A stretch of 64,000 bases of DNA from Streptomyces guryensis (GTDB lineage Bacteria; Actinomycetota; Actinomycetes; Streptomycetales; Streptomycetaceae): the NCBI RefSeq assembly GCF_021261325.1, contig NZ_JAJSBI010000019.1, positions 62,001 through 126,000 of the forward strand, in the 5' to 3' direction. Position 1 is the first letter of the stretch. Every line of letters begins with the position of its first letter. The position numbers and the translations under genes are program-made. The notes beneath the pieces were generated by a model. It saw only the letters and a list, made by a program, of their open reading frames with translations, searched no databases and had not been told where the DNA came from. This document shows, one piece after another, positions 34,540 through 43,166 of the stretch.

Positions 34540-35526
34540 GTGACCCCCGTCGAGCTCTCCCGTACCGTGCTGCGCGCGGTGCGTCGTGCTGTCGACGAGG
34601 GGGAGCTGAGCGTGGCCGTGCCGCAACGGGCCGTTGTCGCGCCGCCCGGTCCGGGCGGCTGTGGCGACTACGCCACCAGCATCGCCCTGCAGCTCGCGCG
34701 GCCGGCCGGGCAGCCGCCCCGGCGCGTCGCCGAGATCCTGCAGCAGCACCTCGCCCGGACGGACGGCGTCGCCGACGTCGTCGTCACCGGACCGGGGTTC
34801 ATCAACATCAGCCTGCAGGGGGCAGCCGCATCCGCCGCCGCGCTCACTCGCGAGATCCTCCGCGAGGGCACGGCATACGGTCACGGCGACGCCCTCGCCG
34901 GAGAAGTCGTCGAGCTGCGTATCCCGTACGACATCCGGGCCGAAGTCGTCGCCGACGCCCTGGTGCGCATCGTCGGGTCCCAGGGCGGCCGCGTCGAGGT
35001 CGGCCACCGCGAGCCGGTGAACCTCCGGCCCGTCCCGGCCTCCGACGACCCCGCTCTCCTCGGTCCCGACGCCGCCCGCTGGGCGCTTCTGCACCCCGCC
35101 GCCCACGACCGGCCCCGTATCACCGCCGATCATCTGGTCCAGCGCGAGAGCAACCCTCTCTTCCGCATCCGTTACGCCCATGCCCGCACCCGGGCCCTCA
35201 GCCGTAACGCCGCCGACCTGGGCTTCACCCCCGAGCCCGGAGACATGGGAGACATGGAAGAGGGCGTGAGCGGCCTTCTCTCCCTCCTCGCCGACCACCC
35301 CCGCGTTCTCGCGCGCGCAGCCGCACAGCGCACGCCCGACAGCCTCGCCCGGCACCTCGTCACCGTCGCCGACGCCGCTCTCGCCGTCCTTCCCGTGGTG
35401 CTGCCGCGCGGCGACGAGAAACCCTCGGCCGCCCACCGTGCCCGGCTCGCGCTCGCCGAAGCCGCCGGGGCGGTGCTGGCCGGCGGCCTGTCCCTGCTCG
35501 GTATCGACGCACCCCAACACCTCTAG
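34540..35526 (+). CDS. nrtL: ArgS-related protein with DALR anticodon-binding domain (NrtL-like)
   Basis: 328 aa. Resembles parts of arginyl-tRNA synthetase: the additional N-terminal domain (CGDYATSIALQLA, VVVTGPGFINISL) and a C-terminal DALR helical domain (ADHLVQRESNPLFRIRYAHA). The catalytic Rossmann domain with HIGH/KMSKS is missing, so it cannot charge tRNA. Such proteins precede lysA in Streptomyces. It ends 16 bp before lysA and is probably cotranscribed. Exact role unknown. Confidence 0.8.
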   Translation: MTPVELSRTVLRAVRRAVDEGELSVAVPQRAVVAPPGPGGCGDYATSIALQLARPAGQPPRRVAEILQQHLARTDGVADVVVTGPGFINISLQGAAASAAALTREILREGTAYGHGDALAGEVVELRIPYDIRAEVVADALVRIVGSQGGRVEVGHREPVNLRPVPASDDPALLGPDAARWALLHPAAHDRPRITADHLVQRESNPLFRIRYAHARTRALSRNAADLGFTPEPGDMGDMEEGVSGLLSLLADHPRVLARAAAQRTPDSLARHLVTVADAALAVLPVVLPRGDEKPSAAHRARLALAEAAGAVLAGGLSLLGIDAPQHL

Positions 35527-35542
35527 AGAGCCAGCGAAGAAG

Positions 35543-36934
35543 ATGAGCCGTTCTGCACACCCCGCCGGGCCCCGTCACGCCGACGTCCTGCCCGAGGGCC
35601 ACTACTCCGCCCCGCCCACCGACCTCAACGTCCTCGACCCCAAGGTCTGGGCCCAGACGGTCACCCGTGACGAGGACGGTGTGACCACCGTCGGCGGTAT
35701 CGATGTGAAGACCATCGCCGAGCAGTACGGCACCCCCGCCTATGTCCTCGACGAGGCCGACTTCCGGGCCCGGGCGCGGGCCTGGCGCAGCGCCTTCGGG
35801 GCCGACGCCGACGTCTTCTACGCCGGGAAGGCGTTCCTGTCGCGTGCTGTCGTGCGCTGGCTCCATGAAGAAGGGCTCAACCTCGACGTCTGCTCCGGCG
35901 GCGAGCTCGCCACCGCCCTGTCCGCAGGTATGCCCGCCGACCGCATCGCCTTCCACGGCAACAACAAGTCGGTGGAGGAGATCGAGCGGGCCGTCCGCGC
36001 CGGTGTCGGGCGGATCGTCCTCGACTCCTTCCAGGAGATCGTCCGCGTCGCCCACATCGCGCAGGAACTCGGCAGGCGGCAGCGCGTGCAGATTCGGATC
36101 ACCGTCGGTGTCGAGGCCCACACCCACGAGTTCATCGCCACCGCCCACGAGGACCAGAAGTTCGGGATCCCCCTGGCCGGCGGGCAGGCCGCCGAGGCCG
36201 TGCGGCGGGCCCTTCAGCTCGACGCGCTCGAACTCATCGGGATCCACAGCCACATCGGGTCGCAGATCTTCGACATGTCCGGGTTCGAGGTCGCCGCGCA
36301 CCGGGTCGTCGGGCTGCTCAAGGACATCCGTGACGAGCACGGCGTCGAGCTGCCCGAGATCGACCTCGGCGGCGGGCTCGGGATCGCGTACACGAGCGAC
36401 GACGATCCCCGCGAGCCGCACGAGATCGCCAAGGCGCTCACCGAGATCGTGACCCGGGAGTGCGAATCGGCGAGGCTGCGCACCCCGCGCATCTCCGTGG
36501 AACCGGGGCGCGCCATCGTCGGGCCGACCGCCTTCACGCTGTACGAGGTCGGCACCATCAAGCCTCTCGACGGGCTGCGGACCTACGTCTCCGTCGACGG
36601 GGGCATGTCCGACAACATCCGCACCGCGCTGTACGACGCCGAGTACAGCGTCGCTCTCGTGTCGCGGACGAGCGACGCCGAGCCCATGCTCGCCCGTGTC
36701 GTCGGCAAGCACTGCGAGAGCGGGGACATCGTGGTGAAGGACGCGTTCCTGCCCTCCGACCTGGCACCGGGTGACCTCGTCGCCGTGCCCGCCACGGGCG
36801 CGTACTGCCGTTCCATGGCCAGCAACTACAACCACGTGCTCCGGCCGCCCGTCGTCGCTGTGCACGACGGCGAGGCGCGCGTGATCGTCCGCCGCGAGAC
36901 GGAGGAGGACCTCCTGCGTCTCGACGTCGGATGA
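35543..36934 (+). CDS. lysA: Diaminopimelate decarboxylase
   Basis: 463 aa, fold-type III PLP enzyme making L-lysine from meso-diaminopimelate. PLP lysine Lys96 in VFYAGKAFLS, phosphate loop in IDLGGGLGI, HSHIGSQIFD, substrate Arg/Glu in ISVEPGRAIVG, and catalytic HCESGD from the partner subunit. ATG 35543 lies after the run GCGAAGAAG. Followed by a 10-bp-stem terminator. Confidence 0.97.
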   Translation: MSRSAHPAGPRHADVLPEGHYSAPPTDLNVLDPKVWAQTVTRDEDGVTTVGGIDVKTIAEQYGTPAYVLDEADFRARARAWRSAFGADADVFYAGKAFLSRAVVRWLHEEGLNLDVCSGGELATALSAGMPADRIAFHGNNKSVEEIERAVRAGVGRIVLDSFQEIVRVAHIAQELGRRQRVQIRITVGVEAHTHEFIATAHEDQKFGIPLAGGQAAEAVRRALQLDALELIGIHSHIGSQIFDMSGFEVAAHRVVGLLKDIRDEHGVELPEIDLGGGLGIAYTSDDDPREPHEIAKALTEIVTRECESARLRTPRISVEPGRAIVGPTAFTLYEVGTIKPLDGLRTYVSVDGGMSDNIRTALYDAEYSVALVSRTSDAEPMLARVVGKHCESGDIVVKDAFLPSDLAPGDLVAVPATGAYCRSMASNYNHVLRPPVVAVHDGEARVIVRRETEEDLLRLDVG

Positions 36935-36960
36935 GGGCGGACAACCGGAAAACTCCCGGT

Positions 36961-36987
36961 GGGTGGAAGATCTCCTGTCTTCCACCC
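36961..36987 (+). terminator. Terminator after lysA
   Basis: GGGTGGAAGA and TCTTCCACCC form a perfect 10-bp stem with loop TCTCCTG, 27 bases after the stop. Confidence 0.75.
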
Positions 36988-37092
36988 CCGTACAAATGAA
37001 ATAGATGTCTCACGATCCGGACATTGGACAGAAACTCCCGTCCGGTGAGTGAGACTGGTCCAACCGTAGACGGTATGAGGAAACGAGGTCGG

Positions 37093-38385
37093 ATGATGCG
37101 TACGCGTCCGCTGAAGGTGGCGCTGCTGGGCTGTGGGGTTGTCGGCTCAGAGGTGGCGCGCATCATGACGACGCACGCCGACGACCTCGCCGCCAGGATC
37201 GGGGCGCCCGTCGAACTGGCGGGTGTGGCCGTGCGGCGGCCCGACCGGGTCCGCGACGGCATCGACCCGAGCCTCGTCACCACCGACGCCACCGCGCTCG
37301 TCAAACGCGGGGACATCGACGTCGTGGTCGAGGTCATCGGCGGCATCGAGCCGGCCCGCTCCCTCATCACCACCGCCTTCGAGCACGGCGCGTCCGTCGT
37401 CTCCGCCAACAAGGCGCTGCTCGCCCAGGACGGGGCCGCCCTGCACGCCGCCGCCGAGCAGCACGACAAGGACCTCTACTACGAGGCCGCCGTCGCCGGC
37501 GCCATCCCGCTGATCCGCCCGCTGCGCGAGTCCCTCGCCGGCGACAAGGTCAACCGTGTGCTCGGCATCGTCAACGGCACCACCAACTTCATCCTCGACA
37601 AGATGGACAGCACGGGGGCGGGGTACCAGGAGGCGCTCGACGAGGCCACGGCGCTCGGGTACGCCGAGGCCGATCCCACCGCCGATGTCGAGGGCTTCGA
37701 CGCCGCCGCCAAGGCCGCCATCCTCGCCGGTATCGCCTTCCACTCACGGGTGCGCCTCGACGACGTCTACCGCGAGGGGATGACCGAGGTCACCGCGGCC
37801 GACTTCGCCTCGGCGAAGAACATGGGCTGCACCATCAAGCTCCTCGCCATCTGCGAGCGGGCGCGGGACGGCGGATCGGTCACCGCGCGCGTGCATCCCG
37901 CCATGATTCCGCTGAGCCATCCCCTCGCCTCCGTGCGCGGCGCGTACAACGCCGTGTTCGTCGAGTCCGACGCGAGCGGGCAGCTCATGTTCTACGGGCC
38001 CGGTGCCGGCGGTGCGCCCACCGCGTCCGCCGTGCTCGGCGACCTCGTCGCCGTCTGCCGCAACCGGCTCAGCGGGGCAACGGGGCCCGGCGAGTCGGCG
38101 TATGCCGCGCTGCCCGTGTCGGGCATGGGTGACGTCGTCACCCGCTACCACATCAGCCTCGACGTGGCGGACAAACCGGGTGTTCTCGCCCAGGTCGCGA
38201 CCGTCTTCGCCGAGCACGGTGTGTCCATCGATACGGTTCGGCAGCAGGGCAACAACGGCGAGGCCGCTCTGGTCGTCGTCACCCACCGCGCGTCCGACGC
38301 CTCCCTCTCCGGGACCGTCGAGGCGCTGCGCAAGCTCGACACCGTGCGGGGTGTCGCCAGCATCATGCGGGTTGAAGGAGAGTAA
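37093..38385 (+). CDS. hom: Homoserine dehydrogenase
   Basis: 430 aa. The N-terminal NAD(P)-binding motif is VALLGCGVVGSEVA. The catalytic domain includes NGTTNFIL and the Lys/Asp-bearing segment near EADPTADVEGFDAA. A C-terminal ACT domain (VADKPGVLAQVATVFAEHGV) allows threonine feedback. It reduces aspartate semialdehyde to homoserine. ATG 37096 is equally possible because GAGG is 7 bases before it. Six bases separate it from thrC. Confidence 0.96.
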   Translation: MMRTRPLKVALLGCGVVGSEVARIMTTHADDLAARIGAPVELAGVAVRRPDRVRDGIDPSLVTTDATALVKRGDIDVVVEVIGGIEPARSLITTAFEHGASVVSANKALLAQDGAALHAAAEQHDKDLYYEAAVAGAIPLIRPLRESLAGDKVNRVLGIVNGTTNFILDKMDSTGAGYQEALDEATALGYAEADPTADVEGFDAAAKAAILAGIAFHSRVRLDDVYREGMTEVTAADFASAKNMGCTIKLLAICERARDGGSVTARVHPAMIPLSHPLASVRGAYNAVFVESDASGQLMFYGPGAGGAPTASAVLGDLVAVCRNRLSGATGPGESAYAALPVSGMGDVVTRYHISLDVADKPGVLAQVATVFAEHGVSIDTVRQQGNNGEAALVVVTHRASDASLSGTVEALRKLDTVRGVASIMRVEGE

Positions 38386-38391
38386 CCAGCA

Positions 38392-39450
38392 ATGACCCAC
38401 CAGTGGCGCGGAATCATCGAGGAGTACCGGGACAGACTGCCGGTATCCGACACCACGCCGGTCGTGACGCTCCGCGAGGGCGGCACGCCCCTCGTGCCCG
38501 CGCAGGTGCTCTCCGAGCGCACGGGCTGCGAGGTCCACCTCAAGGTGGAGGGTGCGAACCCCACCGGGTCCTTCAAGGACCGCGGTATGACCATGGCCAT
38601 CACCAGGGCCAAGGAGGAGGGCGCGAAGGCTGTGATCTGCGCCTCCACGGGCAACACGTCCGCCTCCGCCGCCGCGTACGCCGTACGGGCCGGCATGGTT
38701 TCGGCCGTTCTCGTGCCGCAGGGCAAGATCGCGCTCGGCAAGATGGGGCAGGCGCTCATCCACGGAGCCAAGATCCTCCAGGTCGACGGCAACTTCGACG
38801 ACTGCCTCACCCTGGCCCGCGCACTGAGCGACAACTACCCCGTGGCGCTGGTGAATTCGGTCAATCCCGTGCGCATCGAAGGCCAGAAGACGGCTTCCTT
38901 CGAGATCGTCGACATGCTGGGCGACGCCCCTGACATCCACGTCCTCCCGGTCGGCAACGCGGGCAACATCACCGCGTACTGGAAGGGCTACAAGGAGTAC
39001 GCCGCCGACGGCGTCGCCACGCGCACCCCGCGCATGTGGGGCTTCCAGGCCTCCGGCTCCGCGCCCATCGTGCGCGGCGAGATCGTCAAGGACCCCTCGA
39101 CCATCGCCACCGCGATCCGTATCGGCAACCCCGCCTCCTGGCAGTACGCCCTGGCCGCGCGGGACGAGTCCGGCGGCTTCATCGACGAGGTGACGGACCG
39201 TGAGATCCTGCGCGCCTACCGGCTGTTGGCCGCGCAGGAGGGTGTTTTCGTCGAGCCGGCGTCCGCCGCGTCCGTCGCCGGTCTGCTGAAGGCCGCCGAG
39301 CAGGGCAAGGTCGACCCGGGCCAGAAGATCGTGTGCACGGTCACCGGGAACGGCCTGAAGGACCCGGACTGGGCCGTCGCCGGCGCCCCGCAGCCGGTCA
39401 CCGTCCCGGTCGACGCGGTGACGGCGGCCGAGCGCCTCGGTCTGGCCTGA
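38392..39450 (+). CDS. thrC: Threonine synthase
   Basis: 352 aa, fold-type II PLP enzyme converting O-phosphohomoserine to threonine. PLP lysine Lys62 in NPTGSFKDRG, phosphate-binding glycine loop in VGNAGNITAYW. The short actinobacterial form lacks the extra N-terminal domain of the E. coli enzyme. Preceded by GGAGAG inside the hom stop region, so tightly coupled to hom. Confidence 0.97.
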   Translation: MTHQWRGIIEEYRDRLPVSDTTPVVTLREGGTPLVPAQVLSERTGCEVHLKVEGANPTGSFKDRGMTMAITRAKEEGAKAVICASTGNTSASAAAYAVRAGMVSAVLVPQGKIALGKMGQALIHGAKILQVDGNFDDCLTLARALSDNYPVALVNSVNPVRIEGQKTASFEIVDMLGDAPDIHVLPVGNAGNITAYWKGYKEYAADGVATRTPRMWGFQASGSAPIVRGEIVKDPSTIATAIRIGNPASWQYALAARDESGGFIDEVTDREILRAYRLLAAQEGVFVEPASAASVAGLLKAAEQGKVDPGQKIVCTVTGNGLKDPDWAVAGAPQPVTVPVDAVTAAERLGLA

Positions 39451-39484
39451 CGTCCGGCCTGACGGGGATCTCCCTCCGAAGGGT

Positions 39485-39524
39485 GCACAGGGGGCTTACG
39501 GCACGCATCGTGCGCCTCCTGTGC
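39485..39524 (+). terminator. Branched hairpin between thrC and thrB
   Basis: GCACAGGGGGC pairs with GCCTCCTGTGC (one mismatch), enclosing a second hairpin GCACG-CAT-CGTGC. A terminator or attenuator 34 bases after thrC; thrB probably has its own promoter in the following 180 bp. Confidence 0.55.
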
Positions 39525-39710
39525 GCCCTATGTCGCCACAGAAGCATCCTTCGATAGGCTGTACCGAACCCGCCCGCCGCATATGCCTCCGACCATGGAG
39601 CATCTGGACGGTGCCGCGCCGTCTCCACGGCCTGAGGGTCTCCCCGTACGTATCCGATGTCGTATCGAATGTTCTCGACCATCACGCAGCTCAAGGAGAG
39701 TCATCGAGAG

Positions 39711-40628
39711 ATGGCCGGTCCCGCCTTCCGCGCCGCCGCCGTAAGGGTGCGCGTCCCCGCCACCAGCGCCAACCTCGGCCCGGGCTTCGACGCCTTCGGC
39801 CTGTCGCTGGGGCTCTACGACGACGTAGTCGTCCGGGTGGCCGACTCCGGGCTGCACGTCGACATCGCGGGCGAGGGCAGCGAGACGCTGCCGCGTGACG
39901 AGAAACACCTCCTCGTACGCTCCCTGCGCACCGCCTTCGACCTGCTCGGCGGACAGCCGCGCGGCCTGGAGATCGTCTGCGCCAACCGCATCCCGCACGG
40001 CCGTGGCCTGGGCTCCTCCTCGGCCGCCATCTGCGCCGGCATCGTCGCCGCGCGCGCCGTGACCATAGGCGGGGAGTCGAAGCTCGACGACACGGCCCTG
40101 CTGGAGCTAGCGACCGAGATCGAGGGCCACCCCGACAACGTGGCGGCCTGTCTGCTCGGCGGTTTCACGCTCTCCTGGATGGAGGCGGGCGCTGCCCGCG
40201 CGATCAGGATGGACGCCGCCGATTCCATCGTTCCGGTGGTTTTCGTGCCCGGAAAGCCGGTCCTCACCGAGACCGCGCGCGGCCTGCTCCCGCGCACCGT
40301 GCCGCACGTCGACGCCGCCACCAACGCGGGCCGCGCCGCCCTGCTCGTCGAGGCCCTGACCAGGCGTCCCGAGCTGCTGCTGCCCGCCACCGAGGACCGC
40401 CTCCACCAGGAGTACCGCGCGCCCGCCATGCCGGAGAGCGCCGCGCTGGTGGAGCGGCTGCGGGCCGACGGCGTCCCGGCGGTCATCTCGGGCGCGGGAC
40501 CCACTGTGCTGGCGCTGGCCGACGCCGACAGCGCCGACAAGGTCGCCCATCTGGCAGGCGAAGGGTGGGCCGCGAACCGGCTCGACCTCGACGCCCAGGG
40601 AGCGAGCGTGCTGCCGCTTGCGACCTGA
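39711..40628 (+). CDS. thrB: Homoserine kinase (GHMP family)
   Basis: 305 aa. The GHMP motifs are VPATSANLGPGFDAFG (motif 1), HGRGLGSSSAAICAGI (ATP loop, motif 2) and ISGAGPTVLAL (motif 3). It phosphorylates homoserine for ThrC. ATG 39711 is preceded by AAGGAG and GAGAG; the open frame extends upstream without homology. The last threonine-pathway gene before rho. Confidence 0.96.
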   Translation: MAGPAFRAAAVRVRVPATSANLGPGFDAFGLSLGLYDDVVVRVADSGLHVDIAGEGSETLPRDEKHLLVRSLRTAFDLLGGQPRGLEIVCANRIPHGRGLGSSSAAICAGIVAARAVTIGGESKLDDTALLELATEIEGHPDNVAACLLGGFTLSWMEAGAARAIRMDAADSIVPVVFVPGKPVLTETARGLLPRTVPHVDAATNAGRAALLVEALTRRPELLLPATEDRLHQEYRAPAMPESAALVERLRADGVPAVISGAGPTVLALADADSADKVAHLAGEGWAANRLDLDAQGASVLPLAT

Positions 40629-41041
40629 CACACGGTTGCCGGATTTCGAGAGGGGGAATGTTTGTTGGATCCGGTAGTGTTAATCTCAAGTCTGCACCCG
40701 ACCCCACCATGGCGAGGTGCTTCGTGTCCCCGTCCGGGACAGACATTCTTCCGGGAGCCTCCCAAGCCGCACTGTGTTCCGTACGACGTACGCGGGCAGT
40801 ACCTCGTACGCGGGCACTGAGCGACTTGCCGGGCACGCTCCGGAATCGGTGCGACCAAGCCACGTGACACCGACACTCGGTGCCACGGTCACGGCTTTGG
40901 GAAGCGCCATCCCAGATATTGCCTCCGCCACCTTTGGCGGACCACCGCCCCGGCACGGTCCACACAGCAAGGACCGAAGCCGGAAGCACAACCGGTCGCC
41001 GAGCCAGACAGGCCGACGTCCGCTCCAGGGAAGGACCCTTC
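40629..41041 (+). promoter_or_regulatory. Long leader region of rho
   Basis: 413 bp with no convincing gene. An AT-richer stretch (TTTGTTGGATCCGGTAGTGT, 40661-40680) may hold the promoter, leaving a leader of about 350 nt. In other bacteria rho is autoregulated by premature termination in such a leader; that is an inference here. Confidence 0.4.
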
Positions 41042-43042
41042 GTGAGCGACACCACCGATCTGATGGGCGCACGTGTCGAGGAGACCGCTGCCGCGCCCGC
41101 CACGGACGCCTCCGCGCCTGCCAACGGTGCAGGCTCCCGGCGGCGCCGCGGTACCGGCCTCGAGGGCATGGTGCTGGCCGAGCTGCAGCAGGTCGCATCC
41201 GGCCTCGGCATCAGGGGCACCGCGCGCATGCGCAAGAGCCAGCTGATCGAGGTCATCAAGGAGGCGCAGGCGGGCGGCGGTGCCGCTCCGGCCAAGGCCG
41301 AGGCTGCCGCCGAGACCAAGCCCAAGCGCCGCGCCACCTCCAAGGCTCGTACGGGCGAGGACGCCGCTCCCGCCGTCGAGAAGAAGGCGGCCGCCCCGGC
41401 CGAGAAGGCCGTGGCCCAGCAGCAGATCGAGATCCCCGGCCAGCCGGCCAGCGAGGACGCCGCTCCCGCGGAGCGTCGCCGTCGTCGCGCCACCGCCGAG
41501 GCGGGCAGCCCCGAGACGGTCGCCGCCGAGGCCAAGAGCGAGCCGAAGGCAGAGACGCCCGCCCCGCAGGCGCAGGGCGACGCCGGTGACGGCGATGGCC
41601 GCCAGGGCCGGCGCGACCGTCGGGACCGCGACCGCGGAGGCCGTGACCGCGACCGCCGCGGCAACAAGGGCGACGAGCAGCAGGGCGGCCAGGGCGGTGG
41701 CCAGCAGCGCCAGGACCGTCCGGACCGGCAGGACCGGCAGCAGGGCGGCGCCCGCCAGGACCGTCAGCAGCGCGACAACGGCCCGCAGGACGACGACGAC
41801 TTCGACGGCGGCCGCCGTGGCCGTCGGGGCCGCTACCGGGACCGTCGTGGCCGTCGTGGCCGTGACGAGATGGGCGGCGCCGAGCCGCAGCTCAACGAGG
41901 ACGACGTCCTGATCCCCGTCGCGGGCATCCTGGACATCCTCGACAACTACGCCTTCATCCGTACGTCGGGGTACCTGCCGGGTCCCAACGACGTCTACGT
42001 CTCGCTCGCCCAGGTCCGCAAGAACGGTCTGCGCAAGGGTGACCACGTCACCGGCGCGGTCCGGCAGCCCAAGGACGGCGAGCGCCGCGAGAAGTTCAAC
42101 GCGCTGGTCCGTCTGGACTCGACCAACGGCATGGCGCCCGACTCCGGGCGCGGGCGGCCGGAGTTCAACAAGCTGACGCCGCTGTACCCGCAGGACCGCC
42201 TCCGTCTGGAGACGGACCCGGGCATCCTCACCACCCGCATCATCGACCTCGTCGCGCCGATCGGTAAGGGCCAGCGCGGTCTGATCGTGGCCCCGCCGAA
42301 GACCGGCAAGACCATGATCATGCAGGCGATCGCCAACGCGATCACGCACAACAACCCCGAGTGCCACCTGATGGTCGTCCTGGTCGACGAGCGTCCGGAA
42401 GAGGTCACCGACATGCAGCGGTCGGTCAAGGGCGAGGTCATCTCCTCGACCTTCGACCGTCCGGCCGAGGACCACACCACGGTCGCCGAACTCGCCATCG
42501 AGCGTGCCAAGCGACTGGTGGAGCTGGGTCACGACGTCGTCGTGCTGCTCGACTCGATCACGCGTCTGGGCCGTGCGTACAACCTCGCCGCGCCCGCCTC
42601 CGGCCGCATCCTGTCCGGTGGTGTCGACTCGACCGCGCTCTACCCGCCGAAGCGCTTCTTCGGTGCGGCCCGCAACATCGAGGACGGCGGCTCGCTGACG
42701 ATCCTGGCCACCGCGCTCGTCGACACCGGCTCGCGCATGGACGAGGTCATCTTCGAGGAGTTCAAGGGCACCGGCAACGCCGAGCTCAAGCTCGACCGGA
42801 AGCTCGCCGACAAGCGCATCTTCCCGGCGGTGGACGTCGACGCGTCCGGTACCCGCAAGGAAGAGATCCTGCTCGGCAGCGATGAGCTCGCCATCGTCTG
42901 GAAGCTGCGGCGGGTGCTGCACGCGCTCGACCAGCAGCAGGCGATCGAGCTGCTGCTGGACAAAATGAAGCAGACGAAGTCGAACGCCGAGTTCCTGCTG
43001 CAGATTCAGAAGACGACGCCCATGCCGGGCAACGGCGACTGA
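41042..43042 (+). CDS. rho: Transcription termination factor Rho
   Basis: 666 aa. The N-terminal Rho domain (residues 35-75) is followed by a long insert first rich in Ala/Glu/Lys and then in Arg/Asp/Gly (about 190-280), typical of actinobacterial Rho. The cold-shock-like RNA-binding domain (about 287-356) and the RecA-type motor follow, with Walker A APPKTGKTMI (about 417-426) and VVLVDERPEEV. GTG 41042 lies six bases after GGAAGGA. A hexameric RNA helicase that ends transcription. Confidence 0.97.
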   Translation: MSDTTDLMGARVEETAAAPATDASAPANGAGSRRRRGTGLEGMVLAELQQVASGLGIRGTARMRKSQLIEVIKEAQAGGGAAPAKAEAAAETKPKRRATSKARTGEDAAPAVEKKAAAPAEKAVAQQQIEIPGQPASEDAAPAERRRRRATAEAGSPETVAAEAKSEPKAETPAPQAQGDAGDGDGRQGRRDRRDRDRGGRDRDRRGNKGDEQQGGQGGGQQRQDRPDRQDRQQGGARQDRQQRDNGPQDDDDFDGGRRGRRGRYRDRRGRRGRDEMGGAEPQLNEDDVLIPVAGILDILDNYAFIRTSGYLPGPNDVYVSLAQVRKNGLRKGDHVTGAVRQPKDGERREKFNALVRLDSTNGMAPDSGRGRPEFNKLTPLYPQDRLRLETDPGILTTRIIDLVAPIGKGQRGLIVAPPKTGKTMIMQAIANAITHNNPECHLMVVLVDERPEEVTDMQRSVKGEVISSTFDRPAEDHTTVAELAIERAKRLVELGHDVVVLLDSITRLGRAYNLAAPASGRILSGGVDSTALYPPKRFFGAARNIEDGGSLTILATALVDTGSRMDEVIFEEFKGTGNAELKLDRKLADKRIFPAVDVDASGTRKEEILLGSDELAIVWKLRRVLHALDQQQAIELLLDKMKQTKSNAEFLLQIQKTTPMPGNGD

Positions 43043-43057
43043 GGCACAGCCTTCACG

Positions 43058-43098
43058 CAGGTCGCCCCCCGTTACTCCGGTAACGGGGGGGCGACCTG
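43058..43098 (+). terminator. Terminator 1 after rho
   Basis: CAGGTCGCCCCCCGTTAC pairs with GTAACGGGGGGGCGACCTG: 18 bp with one bulged G and a 4-base loop, 16 bases after the stop. Confidence 0.85.
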
Positions 43099-43105
43099 TT
43101 GGCGC

Positions 43106-43142
43106 AGTTAGGGAGGGGCGCACTCTGTGCCCCTCCCTAACT
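43106..43142 (+). terminator. Terminator 2 after rho
   Basis: AGTTAGGGAGGGGC and its exact complement form a 14-bp stem with a 9-base loop. It starts 7 bases after the first hairpin and ends only 24 bases before the protease start, so the protease promoter must overlap the hairpins or the rho end. Confidence 0.85.
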
Positions 43143-43166
43143 CGTGTCTCAATGGGGGGACTTCCC

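Noticed and set aside
36935..37092. Riboswitch upstream of hom
   Set aside because: Apart from the lysA terminator I could not fold a recognisable riboswitch; the gap is short.
40889..43123. 744-codon open frame antisense to rho
   Set aside because: A by-product of GC-rich third positions; rho is unmistakable on the other strand and the antisense protein is low-complexity Leu/Arg/Gly.
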